Under the pieces are notes generated by a model that did no database searches, was not told the DNA's origin, and saw only the letters and a program-made list of their open reading frames with translations. From Cycas panzhihuaensis (lineage: Eukaryota; Cycadophyta), in assembly GCA_023213395.1 (NCBI GenBank), contig CM041465.1:218681741-218745740 (forward strand): 64,000 bases of DNA. Reading direction: 5' to 3'. The number at the start of each line of letters is the position of its first letter. Positions within the stretch are counted from its first letter, which is position 1. The position numbers and the translations under genes are program-made. This document shows, piece after piece, positions 49,401 through 55,556 of this stretch.

Positions 49401-51738
49401 ATATTGCCCTGTAAGCTGCGGAATTGGGTCACAGCTTGGACAAGAGTGACAATGGGTTACTTGTCTATGTATTGTGTTACCATTTGTGGCTGTGGTGTGC
49501 ATTGTAACCAATGCGTGTATTTGTGTGTACAGGTGACCTGAGCAAGTGCAAGCTGCTTAAGTGCACATCTTAACGGTCCAAGTGGACACCATGTATCTTT
49601 TCTGTTTGAATGTTTGGATATCTTGGCCTTGCTGCTGTAAATAGCATTCACATAGACAATGAAAACAAGGAAAAGCTCGTCATTACATGATGGAAAAGCC
49701 CACCATTCTGGAAATTGATGCCTGACCAGAAGCTTGCATACTTCAATTTTCTGATTTTATAAATGAATAATTTGTTGTTGATTCTATCATTGGTTTGCCT
49801 GGATTCCATAAATGCAAGTTGCCCAACATGAACAGTGCCATTTTTGCACCCAATGCCATACAAGTATTTTATTGCAGGTCGACACAAAGTGATTGGCAAT
49901 GCCATGAGATATGATCAATATTCTTACACATGGAGATTTATTCAGAAAGAAATTCAGGAGACAGGAATGTTACTGGAGAATTTTCAGTTCAAAGGCATGC
50001 AGCAAGAATAATACTAACAAGACATTTGCAATTTCAATCAATACACCAATCCCCCTTAAGATACCTTCCTAACAACTCAGACTCCAATCGGATAAATGAA
50101 GAATAACACAATGAGAAATTCACACGGGTACAAGAATAGCAATCAGGGGCTAAAAAGAGCAAAATTTTACAACGTTTCACAGGTTCAGCCAGGTACACGT
50201 GTGTTGGGTGTCAGTACATTATAGCGGTTGCACAATTTCAAACTATGGGTGCGTTGGTACAGCTGAATAGCTCTGGAAAATATTATTAGGGCGCCACATC
50301 ATGGGTGAGGTGCGTGCAGGTATGGCAGACGATGGGTAGAAGAATAAGTGCAACATAGGTACAAAAAATTTAAATGGAAATAAGGATAGAATATAATACA
50401 TATTACATTATGGGTATCCGGACATTGGGCTATCCACACTGCTTACTTTCAAGCAGAAAGTAAAACTATCAGCACAACCACAATCACCAAAACGCAACAC
50501 AAAATTGATATGGTAGGGAATTTCAATATACCTAGACTGGAAAGTTGATCACCCCCACCCTGTCAAAAGAAAGTGTGTCAGTAATGTTCAATTTCAACCC
50601 CATCCGCAAATCCGTTAAGCCGACCAAATATTAACGGAAAGCATTTCCAAGATAAGCGCTCTCACCTGTGAATATAGAGCAAGCTGGAAATTTCTAGCAG
50701 CTTCCAGCTGCGACATCTCGGTGTCAACCTTGTTGACAAGCTCCAGCACTTCGGGAGTGCTAACGAAGCGGACAAACCTAAACACAAAATTAGCGGACAG
50801 GATTTAGTCAAAATGACGAAACGCTTAATTTGGATAGCCCAATCTAGTCACTTTTGGATCCCTTCATATACCAAGGGGCTGCCAACCAACTAGACACGGC
50901 CAACGCTGATTATAGAAACGATGCTACAGATTTATCTGTGACACTGCGGACATTAATAGCAAAAGGCAAACGACCGACCTCTCCAGAGTGCCCTTGGTGA
51001 ACCACGGAGCGCCATTCTGAGCTCCACCTACTTCCAGTTTGATCAAATGTCCCGCTCGACCAATCTGCTCTTCGGCTGCTTGCAAATGCGTAACGAACGG
51101 TTTCAGAAGCCCCGACGCCAATTTCTCCGTCTCTCCCCCGCCCGAGACGAACAACTCGCACCTGCCGTCAGCATCCAAGAAGTAAGCCTACGTTTCCAAC
51201 AAATCCGAAGGCAGGCACGGACCATTACCGATTAAAAAATACTCTCTAGTGTCATTCTAAGAAACGTCTCATCTGTATTTTCGTTCTCTTTGCAGTGTTG
51301 GATCTCTTATGGAAACCTCACAGAATCTAAAGGTCAAATTTCATCACAAAATTAAAATTTGTGAGCCTCTTGCGTGTTATTGACAGTACCTTGTACGCTT
51401 GGGAGAAAGCTGAAAAGCGGCGTAGTCCAGGGGCGTATCCGCCTTCATTTCGTCACCCGGGGCTATTCCTTAGCTCCCCAGCACGTAATATTGGTCTTAT
51501 TCCCTTCCTTCACTGTTTCTGCCATTACAGACCTCAAATCATTCAAATCTAAATATCCACTCATCGAAAGCTGGTTCCCGTTCCCAAACGGACGAGCCAG
51601 ACCCCCACCGAAAAAACAAATTTAAATTTTCGTAAAAGAAAAAAAAAACCTACTTCGAGCCTTTAATTTGCCCTCTAGATGAAACCAGGATTCGGAACAG
51701 TAATGACCTGGAATCCAGCTGTGAGCTGAAACGCACAT
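21079..51738 (-). CDS. COP1-interacting-protein-related protein (nine exons, giant intron 3)
   Basis: The gene is spliced from nine minus-strand exons: 51738-51650, 51161-50979, 50777-50666, 25949-25849, 25755-25603, 25474-23449, 23292-21495, 21355-21269 and 21143-21079. All junctions are GT-AG and phases agree, giving about 1,537 residues. Conserved blocks are [18 protein letters not shown] (about 30-47), [15 protein letters not shown] (about 91-105), [11 protein letters not shown] (about 163) and [13 protein letters not shown] (about 430). They continue with [13 protein letters not shown] (about 479), a charged coiled-coil-like [17 protein letters not shown] region (about 805-885), SPASWNSH twice (about 1322 and 1355), [11 protein letters not shown] (about 1399) and [20 protein letters not shown] and [14 protein letters not shown] at the C-terminus. 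These match plant At1g72410/At1g17360-type proteins, relatives of the nuclear light-signalling protein CIP7. Function here is inferred by family only. The first exon is uncertain; the other eight are well supported. It is longer than the Arabidopsis relatives as I recall them. Confidence 0.92.
21269..21355 (-). CDS. Host gene exon 8
   Basis: An 87-nt exon encodes [20 protein letters not shown] and LAGGSSLK, nearly identical to the family consensus. The acceptor is tttttgcag and the donor is AAAG followed by gtgaat, with both ends in phase 1. It was not visible as an ORF and was found by motif and phase. Confidence 0.93.
21495..23292 (-). CDS. Host gene exon 7 (large)
   Basis: A 1,798-nt exon starts with [14 protein letters not shown] after a gggcag acceptor that restores phase 0; the nearer-5' gattag site would shift the frame. 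It ends HEHGT at an ACGA-gtatgt donor in phase 1. It carries two SPASWNSH motifs, [17 protein letters not shown] and [10 protein letters not shown], all typical of the family C-terminal half. Reading on to a stop at 21430 is intron read-through. Confidence 0.92.
23449..25474 (-). CDS. Host gene exon 6 (large)
   Basis: A 2,026-nt exon starts with [13 protein letters not shown], directly continuing the previous block, and ends KNKKHQ at a CATCAG-gtgagt donor. It includes the Ser/Arg-rich low-complexity region, [24 protein letters not shown] and the charged region near its end. The ATG at 25380 is internal, not a start. The hydrophobic tail that an unspliced reading gives (below 23449) is intron. 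Confidence 0.93.
25603..25755 (-). CDS. Host gene exon 5
   Basis: This exon encodes [20 protein letters not shown] and then [13 protein letters not shown]...[10 protein letters not shown], the conserved helical block of the family. The acceptor is tttgccag and the donor is GTTGAA followed by gtaagg. Confidence 0.93.
25849..25949 (-). CDS. Host gene exon 4
   Basis: This exon encodes [20 protein letters not shown] then [13 protein letters not shown]. The acceptor is taaatag and the donor is TCAAA followed by gtgagt. An alternative acceptor six bases downstream would also keep the frame. The phase-2 end joins exon 5 as [13 protein letters not shown], the expected family context. Confidence 0.85.
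25950..32259. other. Left part of intron 3, no gene recognised
   Basis: Short ORFs here show no family motif. A compound (AC)n/(AT)n microsatellite lies at 31409-31466. Confidence 0.5.
31409..31466. repeat. Compound microsatellite (ACAT/AC/AT)
   Basis: ACAT units pass into about 18 AC units and then about six AT units. The Cys/Val- and Thr/His-rich ORFs overlapping it on the two strands are artefacts of the repeat. Confidence 0.95.
32260..32425 (+). pseudogene. Ty3/gypsy integrase core fragment
   Basis: The plus strand encodes [20 protein letters not shown] followed by [13 protein letters not shown], matching the start of the gypsy rve core (usual MDFIxGLPKS...DxIxVVVDRLTKxAHF). Both early core aspartates in these motifs (MDF and DRLTK) are kept. 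The frame is lost on both sides, so only this piece survives. Confidence 0.85.
32426..33841. other. Intron sequence without recognised features
   Basis: No domain or LTR pair was identified; some parts may be further gypsy debris. Confidence 0.4.
34386..34740 (-). pseudogene. Gypsy protease-region remnant
   Basis: Two overlapping frames read [20 protein letters not shown] and then [17 protein letters not shown], followed by [15 protein letters not shown]. This resembles the end of gypsy aspartic proteases (C-D-V-x-x-M-D...L-G-R-P-W-x-x-D, then N-x-Y-x-x-x-K-D-G/S-K). The normal GRPW is absent and the frame is broken. Confidence 0.6.
34930..36130 (-). pseudogene. Gypsy gag remnant with degenerate zinc knuckle
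   Basis: Minus-strand frames between 35280 and 35560 read [20 protein letters not shown] and [17 protein letters not shown], the Retrotrans_gag pattern. Near 35040-35110 a segment reads [14 protein letters not shown], a knuckle-like motif with the cysteines lost. A run of Lys/Arg codons follows at about 34965-35000. Internal stops are common. Confidence 0.7.
36188..36200 (-). other. Gypsy primer-binding site
   Basis: On the minus strand the sequence reads TTGGTATTAGAGCC, close to the complement of the 3' end of initiator tRNA-Met, and abuts the LTR start at 36202. Confidence 0.75.
36202..37074 (-). repeat. Gypsy 5' LTR with GGAATG-type degenerate repeats
   Basis: An 873-bp segment begins TGATAAGTC and ends GAGCTTATCA, an inverted terminal pair. 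On the minus strand it is dense in GGAATG/AGAATG motifs (36340-36550). A poly(A) run interrupted by G lies at 36781-36807. Confidence 0.6.
37075..37704. other. Intron sequence between gypsy LTR and copia B
   Basis: No gene is seen. A motif of about 40 bp beginning near 37072 (cctcaattgagttgacttct) recurs imperfectly at about 37229 (cctaaattgaattgacctct), a local direct duplication. The last five bases (atttg) are the left target copy of copia B. Confidence 0.5.
37705..37893 (-). repeat. Copia B 3' LTR
   Basis: 189 bp, beginning TGCTGGAATC and ending ATTCTAATA on the plus strand. It is homologous to 48566-48752 (shared AAAAATCAAATCTTTCA and ATAAACATTATCAT). The purine tract on the minus strand is at 37894-37902. 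Confidence 0.92.
37930..39420 (-). pseudogene. Copia B reverse transcriptase and RNase H
   Basis: RT_copia begins near 39334 with [20 protein letters not shown] and continues after frame breaks in the open segment 38468-38917. That segment holds an intact YVDD box (about 38853-38864), then [20 protein letters not shown] and [20 protein letters not shown]. RNase H follows at lower coordinates as short pieces with stops, ending near the purine tract. Confidence 0.88.
40000..40692 (-). pseudogene. Copia B GAG-pre-integrase and integrase remnant
   Basis: Positions 40453-40692 read [20 protein letters not shown], the histidine-containing pre-integrase domain. Positions 40168-40353 read [20 protein letters not shown] then [12 protein letters not shown], the start of the rve core. 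The frame is lost after that. The upstream side runs directly into the copia C insertion at 40767. Confidence 0.88.
40767..40989 (+). repeat. Copia C 5' LTR
   Basis: 223 bp starting TGTTAAAG and ending TTTAGCA. It contains a shared promoter-like TATATATGAGAG stretch and ends directly before the primer site at 40990. Confidence 0.95.
40990..41003 (+). other. Copia C primer-binding site
   Basis: TGGTATTAGAGCAG, one mismatch from the initiator tRNA-Met complement, starting immediately after the LTR. Confidence 0.9.
41722..42583 (+). pseudogene. Copia C gag with two defective zinc knuckles
   Basis: The gag ATG is at 41722; the frame has stops and shifts, with an open piece at 41887-42093 ([20 protein letters not shown]). 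Near 42470-42583 two knuckles read C-Y-Q-C-x4-H-x4-Y and C-Y-H-C-x4-D-x4-C, so each has lost one of the four metal ligands. Confidence 0.85.
42640..43064 (+). pseudogene. Copia C aspartic protease region
   Basis: The frame reads [19 protein letters not shown], where the catalytic loop D-S-G-A has become D-S-D-A, and then [20 protein letters not shown], the typical end of copia proteases. The 110-codon open part is 42732-43064. Confidence 0.87.
43083..43680 (+). pseudogene. Copia C pre-integrase and integrase, internally deleted
   Basis: Two overlapping frames carry [20 protein letters not shown] (pre-integrase) and [20 protein letters not shown] then [16 protein letters not shown] (integrase core). 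The expected second catalytic region reads [10 protein letters not shown], with aspartate replaced. The end of the core jumps from [10 protein letters not shown] to [10 protein letters not shown], omitting the stretch that usually lies between. Hence the DDE triad is incomplete. Confidence 0.88.
44171..44940 (+). pseudogene. Copia C reverse transcriptase
   Basis: The RT_copia frame at 44171-44746 contains [40 protein letters not shown] and [21 protein letters not shown] frame break follows ALIRH. The continuation near 44848 shows YVDG instead of YVDD, so the active site is lost. Confidence 0.9.
45209..45748 (+). pseudogene. Copia C RNase H
   Basis: The frame reads [39 protein letters not shown], and after a stop [20 protein letters not shown] then [13 protein letters not shown]...[10 protein letters not shown]. 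This is the usual copia C-terminal order, broken by a stop at about 45428 and another near 45500. Confidence 0.9.
45803..46027 (+). repeat. Copia C 3' LTR
   Basis: 225 bp starting TATTAAAG (TG has mutated to TA) and ending TTCAACA, followed by the gagat target copy. It aligns with 40767-40989 along its length with a 2-bp indel in the TA-rich portion. Confidence 0.95.
46033..46400 (-). pseudogene. Copia B protease and zinc-knuckle remnant, cut by copia C
   Basis: Minus-strand frames over 46040-46200 resemble the copia protease N-terminal half (V-W-Y, then pieces of H-I-P and a W-F-Q-P-like segment). Around 46380 a [13 protein letters not shown] piece is the end of a knuckle with early cysteines lost. 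The copia C insertion falls after the protease, and its other side (below 40767) continues with the conserved NVLYV-like and pre-integrase sequence. Confidence 0.65.
46723..47136 (-). pseudogene. Copia B gag
   Basis: An open frame from ATG at 47136 reads [20 protein letters not shown], then [16 protein letters not shown] and [13 protein letters not shown], the UBN2-type copia gag pattern. It is followed by a break. The ATG lies about 1.4 kb downstream of the primer site, a long leader. Confidence 0.85.
47137..48565 (-). other. Copia B leader, with a possible tRNA-derived SINE fragment
   Basis: The leader from the primer site (48554-48565) to gag is unusually long. At 48052-48111 the plus strand has an A-box-like TGATCAAGTGG and, 38 bases later, a B-box-like AGTTCAACTCC, in the layout of a tRNA-derived SINE head. 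No cloverleaf could be completed, so this is not called a tRNA. Confidence 0.4.
48566..48752 (-). repeat. Copia B 5' LTR
   Basis: 187 bp ending ATTCTAATA, followed by the target copy atttg at 48753. The left edge is next to the reverse complement of a tRNA-Met primer site. Its first bases (CATTGG) differ from the left LTR (TGCTGG) by a few substitutions. Confidence 0.9.
48758..50665. other. Right end of intron 3, no feature recognised
   Basis: Short ORFs only; no LTR pair or coding motif. Confidence 0.5.
50666..50777 (-). CDS. Host gene exon 3
   Basis: This exon encodes [20 protein letters not shown] and then [17 protein letters not shown], a nearly invariant family segment with coiled-coil character. 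The acceptor is tttag and the donor is CACAG followed by gtgaga, phase 0. It is too short to appear as a stand-alone ORF. The next exon lies 24.7 kb away. Confidence 0.93.
50979..51161 (-). CDS. Host gene exon 2
   Basis: This exon encodes the strongly conserved N-terminal block beginning [20 protein letters not shown] and ending WFTKGTLER. The acceptor is ...ggcag at 51162-51163 and the donor is GAGAG followed by gtcggt at 50978. The exon begins and ends in phase 2. Reading past the donor gives an artificial tail. Confidence 0.9.
51650..51738 (-). CDS. Host gene exon 1 (tentative start)
   Basis: This exon runs from ATG at 51738-51736 to a donor at 51650 (AGTAG followed by gttttt). It gives 29 codons plus two bases that join in phase with the next exon to make ARSRCELFVS, resembling the family's RRSRCELFVS junction. 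Against it, the family N-terminal motif LDYAVFQLSP is not present. The true first coding exon could instead lie farther upstream. Confidence 0.45.
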
Positions 51739-52275
51739 CCTCGAACTGCAAATCTGGACATTACGCACAGCTCAGAGCGTCGATAGCCTCGATATTTTAC
51801 ATTAAATGCAGAATAACCCTGGTAGAAATTTGACCGGAGGCTTTAAATTTTTCCATGCTAAATCTGCACGAAGAACTGCAAAAGATCCACAGAAAATACA
51901 TACCGAAGGATTGAATTTTGATGGTGCGGAAATGATCCGGTGGTGTGGATTGCTTCCGATCCAGCGTTGAAGGTCCTTCACAGAATGGATCCATCCATTT
52001 ATGCCCTCCGATGTCTGCTACTGGTCAGAGCTCGATGCTCCTCCATGGAACCATCCACCCCCCTCCCCTCTCCCCCCACCTCCTCTCAGCCTTTCATTCC
52101 TCTGCCTCTCTTCCCTCTCTCTCTATGGGTGTCGGTAGAGAGAGAGTATAGTGCACGTTCAGACATAAATGAATGACCACGACAGGCGAAGATCCACGTA
52201 GAACCAAACTAGCGGCAAATATAATTTAGACGCTGCCTGGGTATTGTGTCCGTTAGAACGGGGGTTTAAAGTTGT
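51739..52275 (-). promoter_or_regulatory. Host gene leader with multiple upstream ORFs
   Basis: The leader contains a GA-rich stretch (minus strand, about 52085-52145), common in plant 5' leaders. Several upstream ATGs precede the proposed start: a 4-codon ORF at 52086-52097, a 10-codon ORF at 52025-52054, and a 65-codon ORF at 51797-51994. If a donor at about 51903 (TTCG-gtatgt) and an acceptor near 51757 (atttgcag) are used, part of the leader is spliced. Such uORFs could lower translation; this is inference. Confidence 0.5.
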
Positions 52276-52302
52276 CCGACGTCCGAAGGGCGATGTTAGT
52301 AA

Positions 52303-52313
52303 GAGATATATAG
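52303..52313 (-). promoter_or_regulatory. TATA-like box of the host gene
   Basis: On the minus strand the sequence reads CTATATATCTC, about 570 bases upstream of the tentative ATG and about 150-220 bases upstream of the GA-rich leader. It is the best TATA match in the expected interval. The transcription start is not known. Confidence 0.4.
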
Positions 52314-55300
52314 AGGGAAGGGATGTCACATGGCTATTATGCTTCGTCGATGCAAAGGGAATAAATATTGGGAAAACAAGAGAGATTGGGGGGCAATTTT
52401 GAATTATTGTTGTTGAGGGGTAAGGAAGTTTTCCACCCCACACGCATTGTTTGTTACTATAAATTCGGTGGAAAAAAAAATAAAGGTTTGAGATTGAAGG
52501 TTAGCTACGGGCCCGCCCTTGTTTCTTCCTCTGGGAAAGAGTTTGCCTACTTTCAATTCAAGTTTTTGAATCTCACATGAGATGGAGAGGGGTATATGTG
52601 GATGATGTCAGTATCTTTTTCCAAGTTGTGATTAGAATGACAGCATTGTCTCTGTTGATCCAAACAGCTCTCGTTAGAGTAAGATATGGGTTAAAGGCAC
52701 GAGTTAGGTGGATGGCGGCAAGAAGTTCTCATGATAATACAGGGATGGGATGGGTGGGGTTAGGTCTGAGCAAAGGGCATTTCAAGGCATGAGGAATCTA
52801 TGCATAAGTCTTTGAATATCCCCTATTCACACGCTCCCACTTTGGTTGGCCCTAATAACACCATTTTGGGTGTCTTCAAAGGAACAAAGCTTCATAAGAG
52901 TCCTTGTTTACAATATGCATAGCATTCCGTGTAGAAGACAAGGTCAAGGGGACATTGTGGGTCTTCTTTACATGGGAGTAATAGCTAAAGTAGTTGAGGA
53001 TACTTGGAGTGCAAAATAGTCATTGTCATCATGATTGATCATTTACATTTGTGCGTGTGAATAGAGGTCGAGGGAGGGAAGAATGATAAGGGGGAAGAGG
53101 ATGAGCTAGTTTGAAAATAAAACTTGAAGCCCTTCTCTAGGTTAAATGAAAGGTGCAAATAAGTGCTTCATATGGCTTGTCATGATGAGTGTATTGTGAA
53201 ACATTCAACATTTCATGAGTTGGTAACTTTCTCATGTATGCCCGACTTTGTTATAATTTGTGTGGAAAATCATATATTTAGAACTATAAAATTTGCATAT
53301 TTTTGCCTTATGACCTTCTTGTTGCAATTTCTATGAAAAGTGACAATTGAAAGCTTCACCTCAACCAATCAAAATAAGTGGGTCGCATATACCAAGGTTT
53401 AAACATGTACCATGAGAACAATGGTTTGTTTCTAAAATAAACATAAAATTATAAAAATATTTAACTTATCATAAGTCATTAACCAAAAATTAATCATCCT
53501 TCCTCTTAAATCAATTGTGATATAAACTTGAAGAGTCTCAAAATGTGCAATGAGATAATTCATTAAAATAAGCAACTCAAAATCTTAATTTATAATCTTT
53601 TTTTAAGATAGTCTTATAAATATATTCATAAATAATATGAGATAAATCAAAATCCATATTGGATATTATTATGCTTAAAATCTTATCCATGATAGAATGT
53701 TGCCTCTAATTACTCTTCTCAACATAAAGCATCTCAAGACAATAAGCCATGATAAAATAAGGTATGATAACCATGGATCTTATTATGTAAGAATTAAATA
53801 AAAGGTGACATAAGGCCATTGCCTTGATCTAAAACCTGAAACCTTGCATTATTACAAATCAACTTCCTTCTTGTCTATATAACAAGATCAAAATTATTCA
53901 TCATTAATATATCTTCTTCCATATACGAGAATGCTTAATCCACAACAATTAGGGTTTAAAAGAATATTTTTCAAAATGTATTCAAGTCCTATAATGATAT
54001 TTAATGTTAACTTTATACACCAAGTCTTGATGTTAAAATGCAAAATTAATAAGCTCTAAATGGGGAGGACTTATAGATATGAAAGGAGTACAAACATCAA
54101 GAAATGATACCATTGTTTAGATTGTAGCTAATGATCATCTACGACAACAGTAAGCTTGATCATATGGAAAAATAAATAAATGATAGTAGTTTTCAAGATA
54201 AATTTTAAAATTAGTAAAAGTGCATAAGCATTCCTTATCTATTTTCTTCATTAGGGAAACTTTCACTATAGTGATGATACAAGTCATTTGAAGAACAAAT
54301 CTCATGGTTACTTGTATAAGTTAGTGATTCATTTGCTATCCTCACTCTCATGGGCTTAAGACCTTTACTAGGCTTCAAGATTAACCTTAGTCATTGTGTA
54401 AACTTTTATTAATAGCAATGTAGATGTTTTAAAAACAAAAGCACTCAATTATGTAAGAAAATATCTTGAGATATATCAAATAGATATAAGCTTGTTCAAA
54501 GATATTTTAGATATAGTGAATGCATGACTTAGAGTGATATTGAAATGCTTTCAAATTCTCCTAAAAGAAGTAAAGGTTTATGACATCCCTTACTTCATAC
54601 CAAGTTATATAGAAATAATATATCTATTAATATCAGTCAAATAATCAATAAGAGATGGATGTTTCCAAACTTGTAACTCTTTCTAAAAAGGATTAATCAA
54701 ATAAATTATATCGACATAGTTTATTTTAACCTTTGAATATGGTACTTATTTCCAAAATATGCTTTTAACTTTATATATTAAAGGTTATGTTACAAGCCTT
54801 TTCATTTTATTTGACAATGTTTAAAAAAACAATAGCCATATAATGGTAAATCTTATAACGATGATATGTGATGCTTCATACCTATATTTATGCATCATAA
54901 TATGCTCATGTGGAAAACATAGTCAAGTCAATCTCAAAGACAACGATGGCCCAATGTTAGTAGATTAAAAATATATATATCTGCCTTTCTAAATGTTAAA
55001 GTGTTGCTTTCATGTTCTTAAAAAGTGAAGAAATTTTTAAATTACAAGTACCTTCTAGAGCTCATGTATTTATGCCATAAATAATTATTGCACTTGCCAA
55101 AACTAACGTATATGTTGATATAAATTAATATTAATTCTACAAATTTTAAAGAGAAAGTTTGTAGAGTCGATATCATGCTCTCTCTATTTGATGATTCAAT
55201 GATAATATAAAATCATTGTTTTGTTGTCATATGGAGAGTGAACAAAACATACCACAAAAAAAACTTAATTACTTAGTGGTGCATAATAAGCTGAGATTAA

Positions 55301-55514
55301 AAAGTGTACAAGAAGAAAATAACTAGAATATGTATAATTATAATACACATATATGTTCCTATAACAACATGAAAGATTATTAATTAGAAAACTTTTAAAT
55401 TTTTAAAAATATAGATAAATTTTGAGTGAAGTTAATAATCATCGATGATTTGTAATTATGAATCATTAACAATTTTTTATTTAAAATATTTACATGGGAT
55501 GAATAAATGAGGAT

Positions 55515-55556
<42 letters not shown>

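Larger units (their letters stand above)
25950..50665 (-). other. Host gene intron 3, about 24.7 kb, filled with retroelements
   Basis: This intron separates exon 3 (ends YSQ, phase 0) from exon 4 (starts IKEHEQF, phase 0), so removal keeps the frame. It holds a gypsy integrase fragment, a rearranged gypsy element, and copia B with copia C nested inside it. No exon-like conserved family segment was seen within it. The other introns are only 93-488 nt. Confidence 0.85.

Noticed and set aside
51797-51994. 65-codon ORF as the true first exon of the host gene
   Set aside because: Its splice donor is in phase 1 and joining to the next candidate exon leads to a stop; it is better treated as an upstream ORF.
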